In this document: piece by piece, positions 1 to 6,101 of the stretch
Numbering within the stretch: position 1 is the first letter of the stretch
Layout of the letters: every line of letters begins with the position of its first letter
NCBI GenBank assembly: GCA_018712425.1
Contig: DVHA01000153.1
Location: 1 to 6,277, forward strand
Source: Candidatus Faecivivens stercoravium
GTDB lineage: Bacteria; Bacillota; Clostridia; Oscillospirales; Ruminococcaceae
Direction: 5' to 3'
Length of the DNA stretch: 6,277 bases
Translations under genes and position numbers: made by a program
Notes under the pieces: generated by a model
What the model was told of the DNA's origin: nothing
Databases searched by the model: none
Seen by the model: the letters and a program-made list of their open reading frames with translations, nothing else

Positions 1-722
1 AGGGTGCGGTAAACCCCGTGCATCCGGGATTCTTCCAATCCCTCGAAGACGGTCGCCCCTTTGGACTCCGCCGACTGGATGTCGGACGAACGGGGGACGT
101 ACTGGATGACTTCGGTGCCGATTTCGGAACAGGCTTTTTGTACAATCGCCTCCTCGTTCTCGATGTTCTTGGCGTTTAAGATGAGGCCGCCGAGGCGGGC
201 GTAGCCCCGCTTGCCGAAGTTGCGGATGGCCTGGGCGATGTTGTTGGCCGCGTAGAGGCTCATCATCTCGCCGGAGGAGACGATAAAGACCTCCCGGGCG
301 TACCCTTCCCGGATGGGCATTGCGAAACCGCCGCAGACAACGTCCCCGAGGACGTCATAGATGACGATGTCCGGCTGGTAGACGCCAAAAGCGTTTAACT
401 CCGCCAGCTTTTCAAAGGCCGAGATAATCCCCCGCCCGGCGCAGCCGATGCCGGGGGTCGGGCCGCCCGATTCGACGCAGAGGACGTTCCCGAAACCGGT
501 GAAGACGATGTCCGAGAGGGAGAGGTCGTCCCCCTTCTGCCGGAGCTGTTCCAGCACCGTCGGGATCCGCCGGCCGCCCATCAGGGTCTTGGTCGAATCC
601 GCCTTGGGGTCGCAGCCGACCTGCATCACCCGGTAGCCCATCCCGGCGAGGGCCGCCGAGAGGTTGGAGGTGGTGGTCGATTTGCCGATGCCCCCTTTGC
701 CATAAATGGCAATTTTACGCAT
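1..722 (-). CDS. nifH: NifH-like nitrogenase iron protein family ATPase (3' part cut by window edge)
   Basis: ATP-dependent [4Fe-4S] reductase of the NifH/BchL/CfbC superfamily, which as a homodimer passes electrons to a nitrogenase-like partner. The reading frame starts MRKIAIYGKGGIGKST (Walker A, residues 8-16) and continues VGCDPKADST at 35-44. Both cluster-ligand cysteines are present: C94 in GIGCAGRG and C130 in DVLGDVVCGGFAMPIR; R97 matches the ADP-ribosylated arginine of classical NifH. The ATG at 722 has AGGA at 731-734, 8 nt upstream. 240 codons are visible of roughly 260-275, so the C-terminus lies outside the window. Segments such as STKTLMGG, GGPTPGIG and GYARLGGLIL look, from memory, more like group IV clostridial nitrogenase-like proteins than true NifH, so the symbol denotes family and not proven nitrogen fixation. 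The partner subunit is not visible. Family assignment is very sure; physiological role is not. Confidence 0.93.
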   Translation of the reverse strand, partial: MRKIAIYGKGGIGKSTTTSNLSAALAGMGYRVMQVGCDPKADSTKTLMGGRRIPTVLEQLRQKGDDLSLSDIVFTGFGNVLCVESGGPTPGIGCAGRGIISAFEKLAELNAFGVYQPDIVIYDVLGDVVCGGFAMPIREGYAREVFIVSSGEMMSLYAANNIAQAIRNFGKRGYARLGGLILNAKNIENEEAIVQKACSEIGTEVIQYVPRSSDIQSAESKGATVFEGLEESRMHGVYRT

Positions 723-748
723 GAACTTCTTCCTGCCTTTCAAGTTTG

Positions 749-773
749 CGGGCTTATCCGATTGACAAGCCCG
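749..773 (-). promoter_or_regulatory. Stem-loop at the 5' end of the nifH-like leader
   Basis: A perfect 7-bp inverted repeat (CGGGCTT at 749-755, AAGCCCG at 767-773) has an 11-nt loop. If the minus-strand transcript starts near 776, as the -10 at 783-788 suggests, this hairpin sits at the very 5' end of the mRNA, where it could protect the transcript. No U-tract follows, so it is not a terminator. It also overlaps the -35 box of the opposite promoter (762-767), so it could instead be a protein site. Confidence 0.45.
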
Positions 774-790
774 GCTGTTTGGTTTATACT
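762..790 (+). promoter_or_regulatory. Consensus sigma-A promoter for the AraC-family gene
   Basis: TTGACA (762-767), a 17-nt spacer and TATACT (785-790) match the housekeeping consensus at 6/6 and 5/6. The predicted start near 797 gives a leader of about 115 nt before the AraC ATG at 913. The palindrome at 798-813 lies on the predicted start site, a classical repressor position. Confidence 0.75.
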
Positions 791-812
791 ATAATCAGTT
801 AGCATTTGCTAA
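783..812 (-). promoter_or_regulatory. Probable promoter for the nifH-like gene
   Basis: On the minus strand TATAAA (788-783) follows TTAGCA (812-807) with an 18-nt spacer. The -35 box lies inside the palindrome 798-813, so a bound protein would block it. An alternative or additional minus-strand promoter is the extended -10 TGCTATAAT at 837-829, which lacks a good -35; its transcript would run through the palindrome. The sequence does not decide between them. Confidence 0.5.
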
Positions 813-813
813 C
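798..813. promoter_or_regulatory. Palindromic operator between divergent nifH-like and AraC genes
   Basis: GTTAGCATTTGCTAAC is a perfect 7-bp inverted repeat around a 2-bp centre. It overlaps the predicted start site of the plus promoter and the -35 of the minus promoter. The TTAG/CTAA half-site ends resemble boxes of DtxR/IdeR/MntR-family metal-dependent repressors, which would fit an iron-sulfur protein target, but this is inference. A dyad of this size is less typical for an AraC protein, which usually binds direct repeats. Confidence 0.6.
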
Positions 814-912
814 CTCGCGCGTGACACCATTATAGCACACTTGCCGCGGCAGAACCTTAAAAAAATTGGGTTCCTCCTGCAAAATCTTGGGATTTGAGAA
901 AGGCGGAGACAA

Positions 913-1611
913 ATGGACGAAATCGAATTGGAGCTCCTGTATAACCAGAACGACATCTGCGAGGCGTTCCTCTACCAGGGGGAGGCGGAGGCGGTCCGGC
1001 TGTTTGAGCGGAAGATTGAAAGCCTCGCCCGGCTGCCGGAGGGGGAAGAGCTGATGATCCGGCGGATTTTCCTCACCTCTTTAAACCGGAGCCTGTATAA
1101 CTACATTCTCTTCAGCCACGGGATCTCCCTCTGCGAATGCTGTTACGAGAACTTCCGGCAGCTGGCCCAGGCGGGCACGGCGGAGGAGTTTGCCCGGGCG
1201 GGGCGGCAGATTATCCGCACCTATGGGGAGCTGACCCGGAGCTTCCCCCCAAAGCAGAAGCGGCCCCGCACCCCGTCGGTTAAAAAGTACCATCTGGTCC
1301 AGGCCTGTCGGTATATCGACGCCCATATCCGGGAGCCGCTGACCCTTGCCCGGGTGGCCCAGAACATCTACGTCAGCCCCTATTACCTCTGCCAGCTGTT
1401 TAAGGAAGAGAAAAAGGAGACGTTTTCCGAGTTTGTCACGGCCAGGCGAATGGAAACGGCGAAACAGTTGCTGCTGGGGTCGCAGCTGTCGGTGGACGAG
1501 GTGGCGGTGCAGTGCGGGTATGGGTCGTCCAGCTACTTTTCGACGGTGTTCCGGAAACAGGCGGGGGTGTCGCCGCGGGAGTTTCGGAAGGGTGGGGTGA
1601 GGAAGATGTGA
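913..1611 (+). CDS. AraC-family transcriptional regulator
   Basis: A DNA-binding regulator of 232 residues. The C-terminal third is a standard AraC/XylS domain, about residues 124-227. The first helix-turn-helix includes LTLARVAQNIYVSPYYLCQLFK (about 143-164, given as its start and end in context) and the second lies near 192-227, with the family motif GYGSSSYFSTVFRKQAG and the SPREFRK end. The N-terminal part (about 1-115) is predicted helical and has no sugar-binding cupin signature, so the inducer is unknown; it carries a cysteine group CECC at 74-77. The ATG at 913 is the first possible start, since an in-frame TGA lies at 895-897, and GGAG at 905-908 is a fair ribosome site. It is divergent from the nifH-like gene and convergent with the rhamnosidase. 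Either could be its target; the shared control region favours the nifH-like operon. Codon use matches its GC-rich neighbours. Confidence 0.93.
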   Translation: MDEIELELLYNQNDICEAFLYQGEAEAVRLFERKIESLARLPEGEELMIRRIFLTSLNRSLYNYILFSHGISLCECCYENFRQLAQAGTAEEFARAGRQIIRTYGELTRSFPPKQKRPRTPSVKKYHLVQACRYIDAHIREPLTLARVAQNIYVSPYYLCQLFKEEKKETFSEFVTARRMETAKQLLLGSQLSVDEVAVQCGYGSSSYFSTVFRKQAGVSPREFRKGGVRKM

Positions 1612-1615
1612 AGGG

Positions 1616-1646
1616 AACGAAAAAGGGACCCTGCGGCAGGGCCCCT
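1616..1646 (-). terminator. Rho-independent terminator of the rhamnosidase gene
   Basis: Read on the minus strand, a 9-bp stem (1638-1646 with 1624-1632, loop GCCGC) is fully paired, including one G-U pair (1642 with 1628), and runs into TTTTTCGTT. On the plus strand the same pair would be an A-C mismatch and no U-tract follows, so the hairpin is directional. It lies about 40 nt beyond the rhamnosidase stop codon. Confidence 0.75.
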
Positions 1647-1656
1647 GTTAGAGGAC

Positions 1657-1695
1657 GGGAGGCTGAAAAAACAGTCTCCCATTTTTATTATTTTA
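1657..1695 (+). terminator. Rho-independent terminator of the AraC-family gene
   Basis: The 9-bp stem GGGAGGCTG (1657-1665) with CAGTCTCCC (1672-1680), one G-U pair and an AAAAAA loop is followed by ATTTTTATTATTTTA. The U-rich tail overlaps the stop codon of the convergent rhamnosidase gene (1688-1690). Confidence 0.85.
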
Positions 1696-4405
1696 CTTTG
1701 CAGGTAAAGGTATATTTCCCGCTCCCCACCGTCTCTGGTTCCAGGCCGGGGAGGGAGATTTCGGCGGTTGTGCCAGCGGGGACGGTGACATGGACAACTG
1801 CCGTATCTTCGATAATCTCCCAGTCCACCGCCGCCAGGCCATAGGGCGTCTCCTCCCGAACCGCAGCGCTTTTCAGCCCGCAGTCGAGCGAAGGCTCCGC
1901 CTTGAACCGCTTATACCCCGGTTCCAGCAGCTTCAGGCCGCCGATTTCCCTGTAAAGCCACTCCCCTATACAGCCAAAGGCGTAGTGGTTATAGCTGTAG
2001 CTGCTGACCGAGCCGTCTTCCCCGATGGCGCCCCAGCTCTCCCACATGGTCGTCGCGCCGTGCTCCACCTCGTACAGCCAGCTGGGGCAGCGGGTCTGGA
2101 ACAGCAGCCGGTAGGCCACATCCTTCCGGCCGCTTTCGGTGAGGGCATCCATCAGGAAGAGGACGCTTAGGAAACCGGTATCAAGGCAGCCGCGGTTTTC
2201 CTCGATCTTCTCGCAGAGCCGGGCCGTCACCTTCTCCCGCAGGTTTTCCGGTACCAGGCCGACTTTCAGGGCGATGACGTAGATCCCCTGGAAATCCCCC
2301 TCAATGCTGCCGTCTTCGTGGACATATTCGGCGATGAAAGCTTCCCGCCGCTGGCGGTACTGGTCCTCATAGAACGCCGCGTCCTCCGTTTTGCCCAGTG
2401 TCCGGGCGATTTTCGCCATCATCTGCGAACTGAAAGCCGCGTAGGCCGGGGCGACAACCCCCATCGTCGCGAAGGCGGTTTCAGCCATCGCGCCGCCGTC
2501 GGCGTTGCCCAGCACCACGCTGGGGATCAGCCAGTCGCCGAAGTGGAAATCGGTGTTCCAGAGGTACCGGCTCCGCGCCTTCCGCTCGGCCGGCCAGTTT
2601 TCATACCCCTCCGGGTGGCTCTCTTCGCAGCGGGACTGGATATAGGAAAGCCACTTCCGCATCGCGCCGTAGTTCTCTTCCAGCACCCGCCAGTCCCCAT
2701 ACGCCTCGTAAACCGCCCAGGGCACCGTCAGCACCGCGTCCCCCCAGCCGCAGCTGGTCTGGCTGCCAAAAGAGGCGGTCAGGAACTTCTGATAGGCGAT
2801 CAGGTTCGGCACGACGTCCGGCACCGCGCCGTCTTCCAGCTGGTCGGCCCGCAGGTTCCGCAGCCAGCTGGTCAGGAAGGCGCCGGCGTCCCGGTTGAAG
2901 CAGAGGGTCGGGGCGTAGGCCATGATGTCCCCTGTCCAGCCGGCCTTTTCCCGCTGGGGGCAGTCGGTGGGGATCGAGATGGTGTTGGCGACCTGACTCC
3001 ACCAGATGTTCTGCTGGAGGCGGTTCAGCCGCCCGTCGGAGGTGGTAAAGCCGCCGATGTCGTCCATCCCGCTGGTGTAGGTATAGATGACAAAGTCGTT
3101 CGGCGAGAGACGCCCCGGCCAGCCGGTCACCCGGATGTAGCGGAAACCGTGGTAGCTGAAGGTGGGGCGGTAGGTCTGGAACCCCTCTTTGGTGATGTAG
3201 GTGACCGTCTGCTCCTTGTTGGTGCCAAGGATGTTGTGGAAGAAATTGCCCTGTTCGTCGAGGACTTCGCTGTGCTCCAGGGTAATGGTGCGGCCCGCCG
3301 GGGCGGTGAGGGAAAACTGGACGTTCCCCGCCACCACCTGGCCGGCGTCGATAATCGTCTCCCCTGCCGGGCTGACAAAGACCTGCGCGGGGGCAAGGCG
3401 CTTAAGCGGCAGGACCGGCGGGGCGTACTGGCCGGTGAGGTTGTCCATCGGGTAATCCGCCTTCCGGACCGGCAGCCAGCCCGACTTGTCATAGCCCGGC
3501 CGGTCCCAGCCGGGAAGTTCCCGTCTGGCGTCGTACTTTTCGCCGACAAACAGGTCGGAAAAGAGGATCGGGCCGGTGTGGGAAAAGGCTTCCTCGCCGG
3601 TCACCCGCTGGGAATGGCCGTCCTGGTAATCCGCCCGCAGTTCTAAAAGCAGGCCCAGTCTGTCCCCATACTGGCAGCTGTCGCCGGTGGTGCCGACCCG
3701 CCCGGCCCACCAGCCGTCCCCGAGGATGACGCCGAGGACGTTCTCCCCTTCCCACAGGAGCGGGGTCAGGTCATAGGTCTGGTAGAGGAGGATTTTGTGG
3801 TAGCTGGTGTTCTCCGGCGCAAACTCCCGCCCGTCCGGCCGGACGCCGTTGACGGTCAGGCGGTAAAGGCCGTGGGCGGTGATGTACAGCCGGGCCGAAC
3901 GGAGGCCGGGGCCGAGGGTGAACGGGATCCGGAGGTACTGGGCCGGGCGGAATTCGGCGTAGTCCCGCCGGGCACCGGCAAGGGCGTTGGCGGCGATGTT
4001 TTCGGCCGCGAAGTCCCGGTTTTCGAGGCTGGAAGGGGTGGGCTCCTGCTCCGGCTCGACCCAGACGGTGTCAAACGGGACGCCGAGGCGGCCGGTCTCA
4101 AACCAGCTTTCGGTGCCGGCGGCATTCCCGTGGTTATCCCAGACGGTGAGATGGATGTCGTAGCGGGTCATCGGTTCGGGCGACCAGCCGGGGATTTCGT
4201 TTTCAATGCTGGCGTCCGTCTCGACCCTGCCGGTATCGGCGGCCGGTTCCCCGTCCCGGAAGAGCTGGAGGCGGTAGGCGGTCTGACAGGTGTTTTGGCA
4301 GGGAGATTCCAGCTTCCAGCTGAAACGGGGGTTGGGGATGTCCAGGCCGAGGGGGGCCGGTTGGTGTTCGGTTCTCAGGTCTTTTACAGTAAGCGTTTCT
4401 TTCAT
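1688..4405 (-). CDS. Alpha-L-rhamnosidase, glycoside hydrolase family 78
   Basis: Inverting hydrolase (EC 3.2.1.40) that releases terminal L-rhamnose from glycosides such as flavonoid rutinosides or plant and bacterial polysaccharides. The 905 residues show the full GH78 order: N-terminal Ig-like sandwich (about 1-105), rhamnose-binding sandwich domains (about 150-340 and 345-445), the (alpha/alpha)6 catalytic barrel (about 450-820) and a C-terminal beta domain (about 825-905). The active-site stretch DCPQREKAGWTGD places D481, E486 and D493 at the spacing known for D567, E572 and D579 of Bacillus BsRhaB; E486 would be the general acid. E789 (ATTMWES) or E815 (GEWLYR) is a candidate for the second catalytic glutamate. 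There is no signal peptide, so it should act in the cytoplasm on imported oligosaccharides, though no transporter is nearby. AGAGGG at 4412-4417 is 6 nt before the ATG. The gene is monocistronic and intact. Confidence 0.95.
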   Translation of the reverse strand: MKETLTVKDLRTEHQPAPLGLDIPNPRFSWKLESPCQNTCQTAYRLQLFRDGEPAADTGRVETDASIENEIPGWSPEPMTRYDIHLTVWDNHGNAAGTESWFETGRLGVPFDTVWVEPEQEPTPSSLENRDFAAENIAANALAGARRDYAEFRPAQYLRIPFTLGPGLRSARLYITAHGLYRLTVNGVRPDGREFAPENTSYHKILLYQTYDLTPLLWEGENVLGVILGDGWWAGRVGTTGDSCQYGDRLGLLLELRADYQDGHSQRVTGEEAFSHTGPILFSDLFVGEKYDARRELPGWDRPGYDKSGWLPVRKADYPMDNLTGQYAPPVLPLKRLAPAQVFVSPAGETIIDAGQVVAGNVQFSLTAPAGRTITLEHSEVLDEQGNFFHNILGTNKEQTVTYITKEGFQTYRPTFSYHGFRYIRVTGWPGRLSPNDFVIYTYTSGMDDIGGFTTSDGRLNRLQQNIWWSQVANTISIPTDCPQREKAGWTGDIMAYAPTLCFNRDAGAFLTSWLRNLRADQLEDGAVPDVVPNLIAYQKFLTASFGSQTSCGWGDAVLTVPWAVYEAYGDWRVLEENYGAMRKWLSYIQSRCEESHPEGYENWPAERKARSRYLWNTDFHFGDWLIPSVVLGNADGGAMAETAFATMGVVAPAYAAFSSQMMAKIARTLGKTEDAAFYEDQYRQRREAFIAEYVHEDGSIEGDFQGIYVIALKVGLVPENLREKVTARLCEKIEENRGCLDTGFLSVLFLMDALTESGRKDVAYRLLFQTRCPSWLYEVEHGATTMWESWGAIGEDGSVSSYSYNHYAFGCIGEWLYREIGGLKLLEPGYKRFKAEPSLDCGLKSAAVREETPYGLAAVDWEIIEDTAVVHVTVPAGTTAEISLPGLEPETVGSGKYTFTCKVK

Positions 4406-4441
4406 GGCGTACCCTCTTGACGGTTCCGGGTGGTGGATTCT

Positions 4442-4497
4442 GCATCCAGTATAACATAAATGAGTATGGATAGCAAATTGTTATATTTTATGGATGC
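4442..4497. promoter_or_regulatory. Repeat-rich candidate operator upstream of the rhamnosidase gene
   Basis: Two overlapping symmetries surround the promoter. One is an interrupted inverted repeat: GCATCCA (4442-4448) and TATAACA (4450-4456) face TGTTATA (4479-4485) and TGGATGC (4491-4497). The other is a direct repeat TATGGAT at 4465-4471 and 4489-4495, 24 bp apart, the nearer copy touching the -35 box. Direct repeats next to a -35 box suit an AraC-type activator; the inverted repeat would suit a dimeric repressor. The binding protein is unknown. Confidence 0.45.
4448..4476 (-). promoter_or_regulatory. Promoter of the rhamnosidase gene
   Basis: On the minus strand TTGCTA (4476-4471), a 17-nt spacer and TATACT (4453-4448) preceded by TGT form an extended -10 promoter. 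The predicted start is near 4441, leaving a leader of about 36 nt that holds the ribosome site at 4412-4417. The imperfect -35 fits a gene that needs an activator. Confidence 0.7.
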
Positions 4498-4514
4498 CAA
4501 TAGGTTTGGACAAT

Positions 4515-4555
4515 AAAAAAGGTGCGTGACACCGCACCAAAGGGCATCACGCACC
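4515..4555 (-). terminator. Rho-independent terminator of the PqqD/peptide/kinase unit
   Basis: The perfect 9-bp stem GGTGCGTGA/TCACGCACC (4521-4529 and 4547-4555) with a 17-nt loop is followed on the minus strand by TTTTTT (4520-4515). The stem begins inside the last codons and the stop codon of the kinase gene, leaving no room for another gene in the unit. Confidence 0.8.
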
Positions 4556-5200
4556 AAATATTGTTTCTTTGACCAGCTCGGTCGCCTCCCGGTCGGGGCG
4601 GCAGGTCAGCTTGTAGACCGGTATCTCCCGGAAAAGGGAGTCGGCCGCCTTCCAGAAGGTGTCCTCGGTCTCGGGATCCATCCGGGGACGGTAAAACTCC
4701 GGCAGGCATTCGGACAGGGCGGAAAAGGCGTCCAGCCGTTCCAGCCGGTTTTCGCTCCCCTGCTTCAGCACCACCAGCGCCGACAGCGGCGCCTCCCGGT
4801 TTTCGCAGTAGGGACTGCTGCCGTGGACGGGGGTCCCGAAAGCGTGCCAGCCGTCTTCCATCCGCCGGAGGAGACAGGCGTCCCCGTTAACGATCAGGGC
4901 ACCCTGGAAGTCCCGCCACAGCTCCGCCTGGGTGGTCTTGCCGATGCCGGAGGGGCCAGTAAAGACCAGGGCTTTGTCTTTGTAGAGGACAAAGGAGCTG
5001 TGGAGGTGGAGGATGCCTTGTTTTAATAAGTAATTGGCACAGATTTCGTATATTCGATTCTGATCTATATCATCTGATAGATTAAAAACATCTATTATAT
5101 TTTCACTTAAATGCTTATTTTTCTCAAACAACTGCCATGTATGACTTAGCTCAATTGTTTTTGCATAAAAAACAGTTGAGCTTGCCAATTCAATAAGCAT
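4547..5200 (-). CDS. HPr-kinase-like (HprK-related) P-loop kinase, probable peptide-modifying kinase
   Basis: A 217-residue protein of the HprK/PEP-carboxykinase-like P-loop fold. Visible motifs are HLHSS (65-69), Walker A GPSGIGKTT (82-90), VNGD with the likely catalytic D107, FGTPVHGSS (121-129), and the C-terminal motif IPVYKLTCRPDREA (193-206). Related small kinases occur in peptide-modification clusters, such as the lasso-peptide kinases that phosphorylate a C-terminal serine, and in PqqD-linked clusters of Clostridia. The HPr-binding and regulatory region of true HprK/P is not apparent, so carbon-catabolite control is unlikely. The ATG at 5200 directly follows the upstream TAA in the same frame and lacks a clear ribosome site, so translation is probably coupled. 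Codons 1 to about 57 are strongly AT-rich while the rest matches the GC-rich genome, so the gene looks mosaic. Family confidence is high; the substrate is inferred. Confidence 0.85.
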   Translation of the reverse strand: MLIELASSTVFYAKTIELSHTWQLFEKNKHLSENIIDVFNLSDDIDQNRIYEICANYLLKQGILHLHSSFVLYKDKALVFTGPSGIGKTTQAELWRDFQGALIVNGDACLLRRMEDGWHAFGTPVHGSSPYCENREAPLSALVVLKQGSENRLERLDAFSALSECLPEFYRPRMDPETEDTFWKAADSLFREIPVYKLTCRPDREATELVKETIFGA

Positions 5201-5530
5201 TTAAAAAGATACTGGTAGAAAAGATGCACACGGATGCATGCGTCCAGCTAAAGAAAACGCAATTTGAGCAGCATCCGCACGAATTTCATCATCTGTACTG
5301 TTGGAATAATCCGCAAATTCAGAAACTCTCCAGCCTATACCAGTAAACCCGCCTTCATCCCAAGTGACAGACCAAGTATAACTTCCTCCTCCAGTAACAG
5401 TATCGCCTCTGCCTGATGAAGTCGAGTCATTAACTCCGTCTAGCAACATAATTGCTGCTCCGTCATATCTTTCATACTCTTCTACATCTTTTTCAGTAGA
5501 ATATCCTTGTACTTCGGGCATAAACAAAAT
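5030..5530. other. AT-rich island, possible exchanged cassette
   Basis: By hand count 5041-5520 is about 39% G+C, and 5041-5220 about 28%, while 4921-4980 is about 63% and 5641-5700 about 70%. Codon choice changes too: AGA, TTA and ATA appear in the island, CGG, CTG and GGC outside. The edges are abrupt, near 5025-5035 (inside the kinase gene) and 5525-5540 (between the PqqD and small-protein genes). No terminal repeats or transposase are visible, so homologous exchange fits better than a mobile element. Confidence 0.65.
5201..5521 (-). CDS. Small Ser/Thr/Gly-rich protein, unrecognised; candidate substrate peptide of the PqqD/kinase unit
   Basis: I recognise no family. From the ATG at 5521 it has 106 residues; an in-frame TTG at 5527 would add two, and AGGA at 5534-5537 is 6 nt from the TTG and 12 nt from the ATG, so either could start it. 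Three parts can be seen: an acidic N-terminus with helical tendency (about 1-30, including TEKDVEEYERYD), a Ser/Thr/Gly/Trp-rich centre (about 32-65, including SYTWSVTWDEGG), and a C-terminal part with an acidic helix and the end ASFLPVSF, whose penultimate residue is serine. There is one cysteine and no signal peptide or membrane segment. It lies 29 nt after the PqqD gene and abuts the kinase gene. A RiPP-like precursor or phosphorylation substrate is inferred from context; a small binding protein is possible. It is strongly AT-rich against its neighbours. Confidence 0.72.
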   Translation of the reverse strand: MPEVQGYSTEKDVEEYERYDGAAIMLLDGVNDSTSSGRGDTVTGGGSYTWSVTWDEGGFTGIGWRVSEFADYSNSTDDEIRADAAQIAFSLAGRMHPCASFLPVSF

Positions 5531-5550
5531 TCTTCCTCTTCAAGACCGCC

Positions 5551-6060
5551 TTAATCTTTGAGATTCAACGATCTTCTGACGCTTTCGACCTTGCTGGAGA
5601 CCGGACGGCCATTTTCCATCACCGTAACCCCCGAAAGGGTGGTCGTCGCTCCGCGCAGCCGCTTTTCCACCTCGTCGCCTTCCAGCATCCCCGCCAGGCA
5701 GAGGTTATCCACCAGCTTCTCGACGTCCCGCCGAAGGACCGGCTCTTCCCCCCGGAAGGTGTGAAGCCCTTTTTCGACGATCGCGTCCACCGTGAACTCC
5801 CCGTCCATCATCATCCTGACCAGCGCCGCCGCTTCACGGTTGAGCACCGCGGACTGGCGGACACGGGAGACTGCGTCTCCCACAGGGGTCAGCAGGGTCT
5901 GTCCTGCGACTTCTCGCATTTTTAAGCCGTCAATCAAGCGCATATGCCCCGGTTCGGCCGGGCCATGCTCCTGGTTCACGTCATGATGAAGCGCCACTTT
6001 TTCCTCTTGTTTCCCTACAACCCATGCTTCTACCGGGATATAGGGCGCCCTCTTTTCCAT
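5551..6060 (-). CDS. PqqD-domain protein with N- and C-terminal extensions (peptide-binding chaperone/RRE type)
   Basis: 169 residues. The region about 45-128 has the PqqD pattern: LKMREVAGQTLLTPVGDAV, then LNREAAALVRMMMDGEFTVDAIV, and the helical end DVEKLVDNLCLAGML. PqqD domains are winged-helix RiPP recognition elements that bind leader peptides and present them to modifying enzymes. Stand-alone PqqD proteins are about 90 residues; here about 44 residues precede and 40 follow the domain, the tail being Ser/Thr- and Arg/Lys-rich. I chose the ATG at 6060, which has AGGA 5 nt upstream; another in-frame ATG at 6066 overlaps that ribosome site and is less likely. It is the first gene of the unit, downstream of a strong promoter and just before the small-protein and kinase genes. 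High G+C, like the genome. Domain call is confident; the partner is inferred from context. Confidence 0.85.
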   Translation of the reverse strand: MEKRAPYIPVEAWVVGKQEEKVALHHDVNQEHGPAEPGHMRLIDGLKMREVAGQTLLTPVGDAVSRVRQSAVLNREAAALVRMMMDGEFTVDAIVEKGLHTFRGEEPVLRRDVEKLVDNLCLAGMLEGDEVEKRLRGATTTLSGVTVMENGRPVSSKVESVRRSLNLKD

Positions 6061-6101
6061 AAACATCCTTTCTTTTCGGCCGTTGTGGTGTATGACGAAC
6101 G

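Noticed and set aside
1512..1844. Plus-strand frame running through the AraC gene end and beyond
   Set aside because: It crosses both terminators and overlaps two well-supported genes in another frame.
2318..3646. Long plus-strand open frame (442 codons) opposite the rhamnosidase gene
   Set aside because: It is antisense to conserved GH78 coding sequence, is rich in Arg/Gly/Val/Pro as expected from a GC-rich shadow frame, and shows no recognisable motif.
3797..4420. Plus-strand open frame of 207 codons antisense to the rhamnosidase N-terminus
   Set aside because: Low-complexity Gly/Val/Pro composition and full overlap with a confident gene mark it as a shadow frame.
821..4534. The short string GTGACACC occurring at 821-828 and again at 4526-4533
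   Set aside because: Eight bases shared between an intergenic region and a terminator loop are expected by chance; the second copy is part of the terminator hairpin.
4526..5026. Plus-strand open frame of 166 codons antisense to the kinase gene
   Set aside because: It ends where the GC-rich part of the kinase gene ends, is explained by composition, and has no motif or ribosome site.
5030..5530. Mobile element as the cause of the AT-rich island
   Set aside because: No transposase, terminal inverted repeats or target duplications were seen at the edges, and one edge lies in frame within an intact gene.
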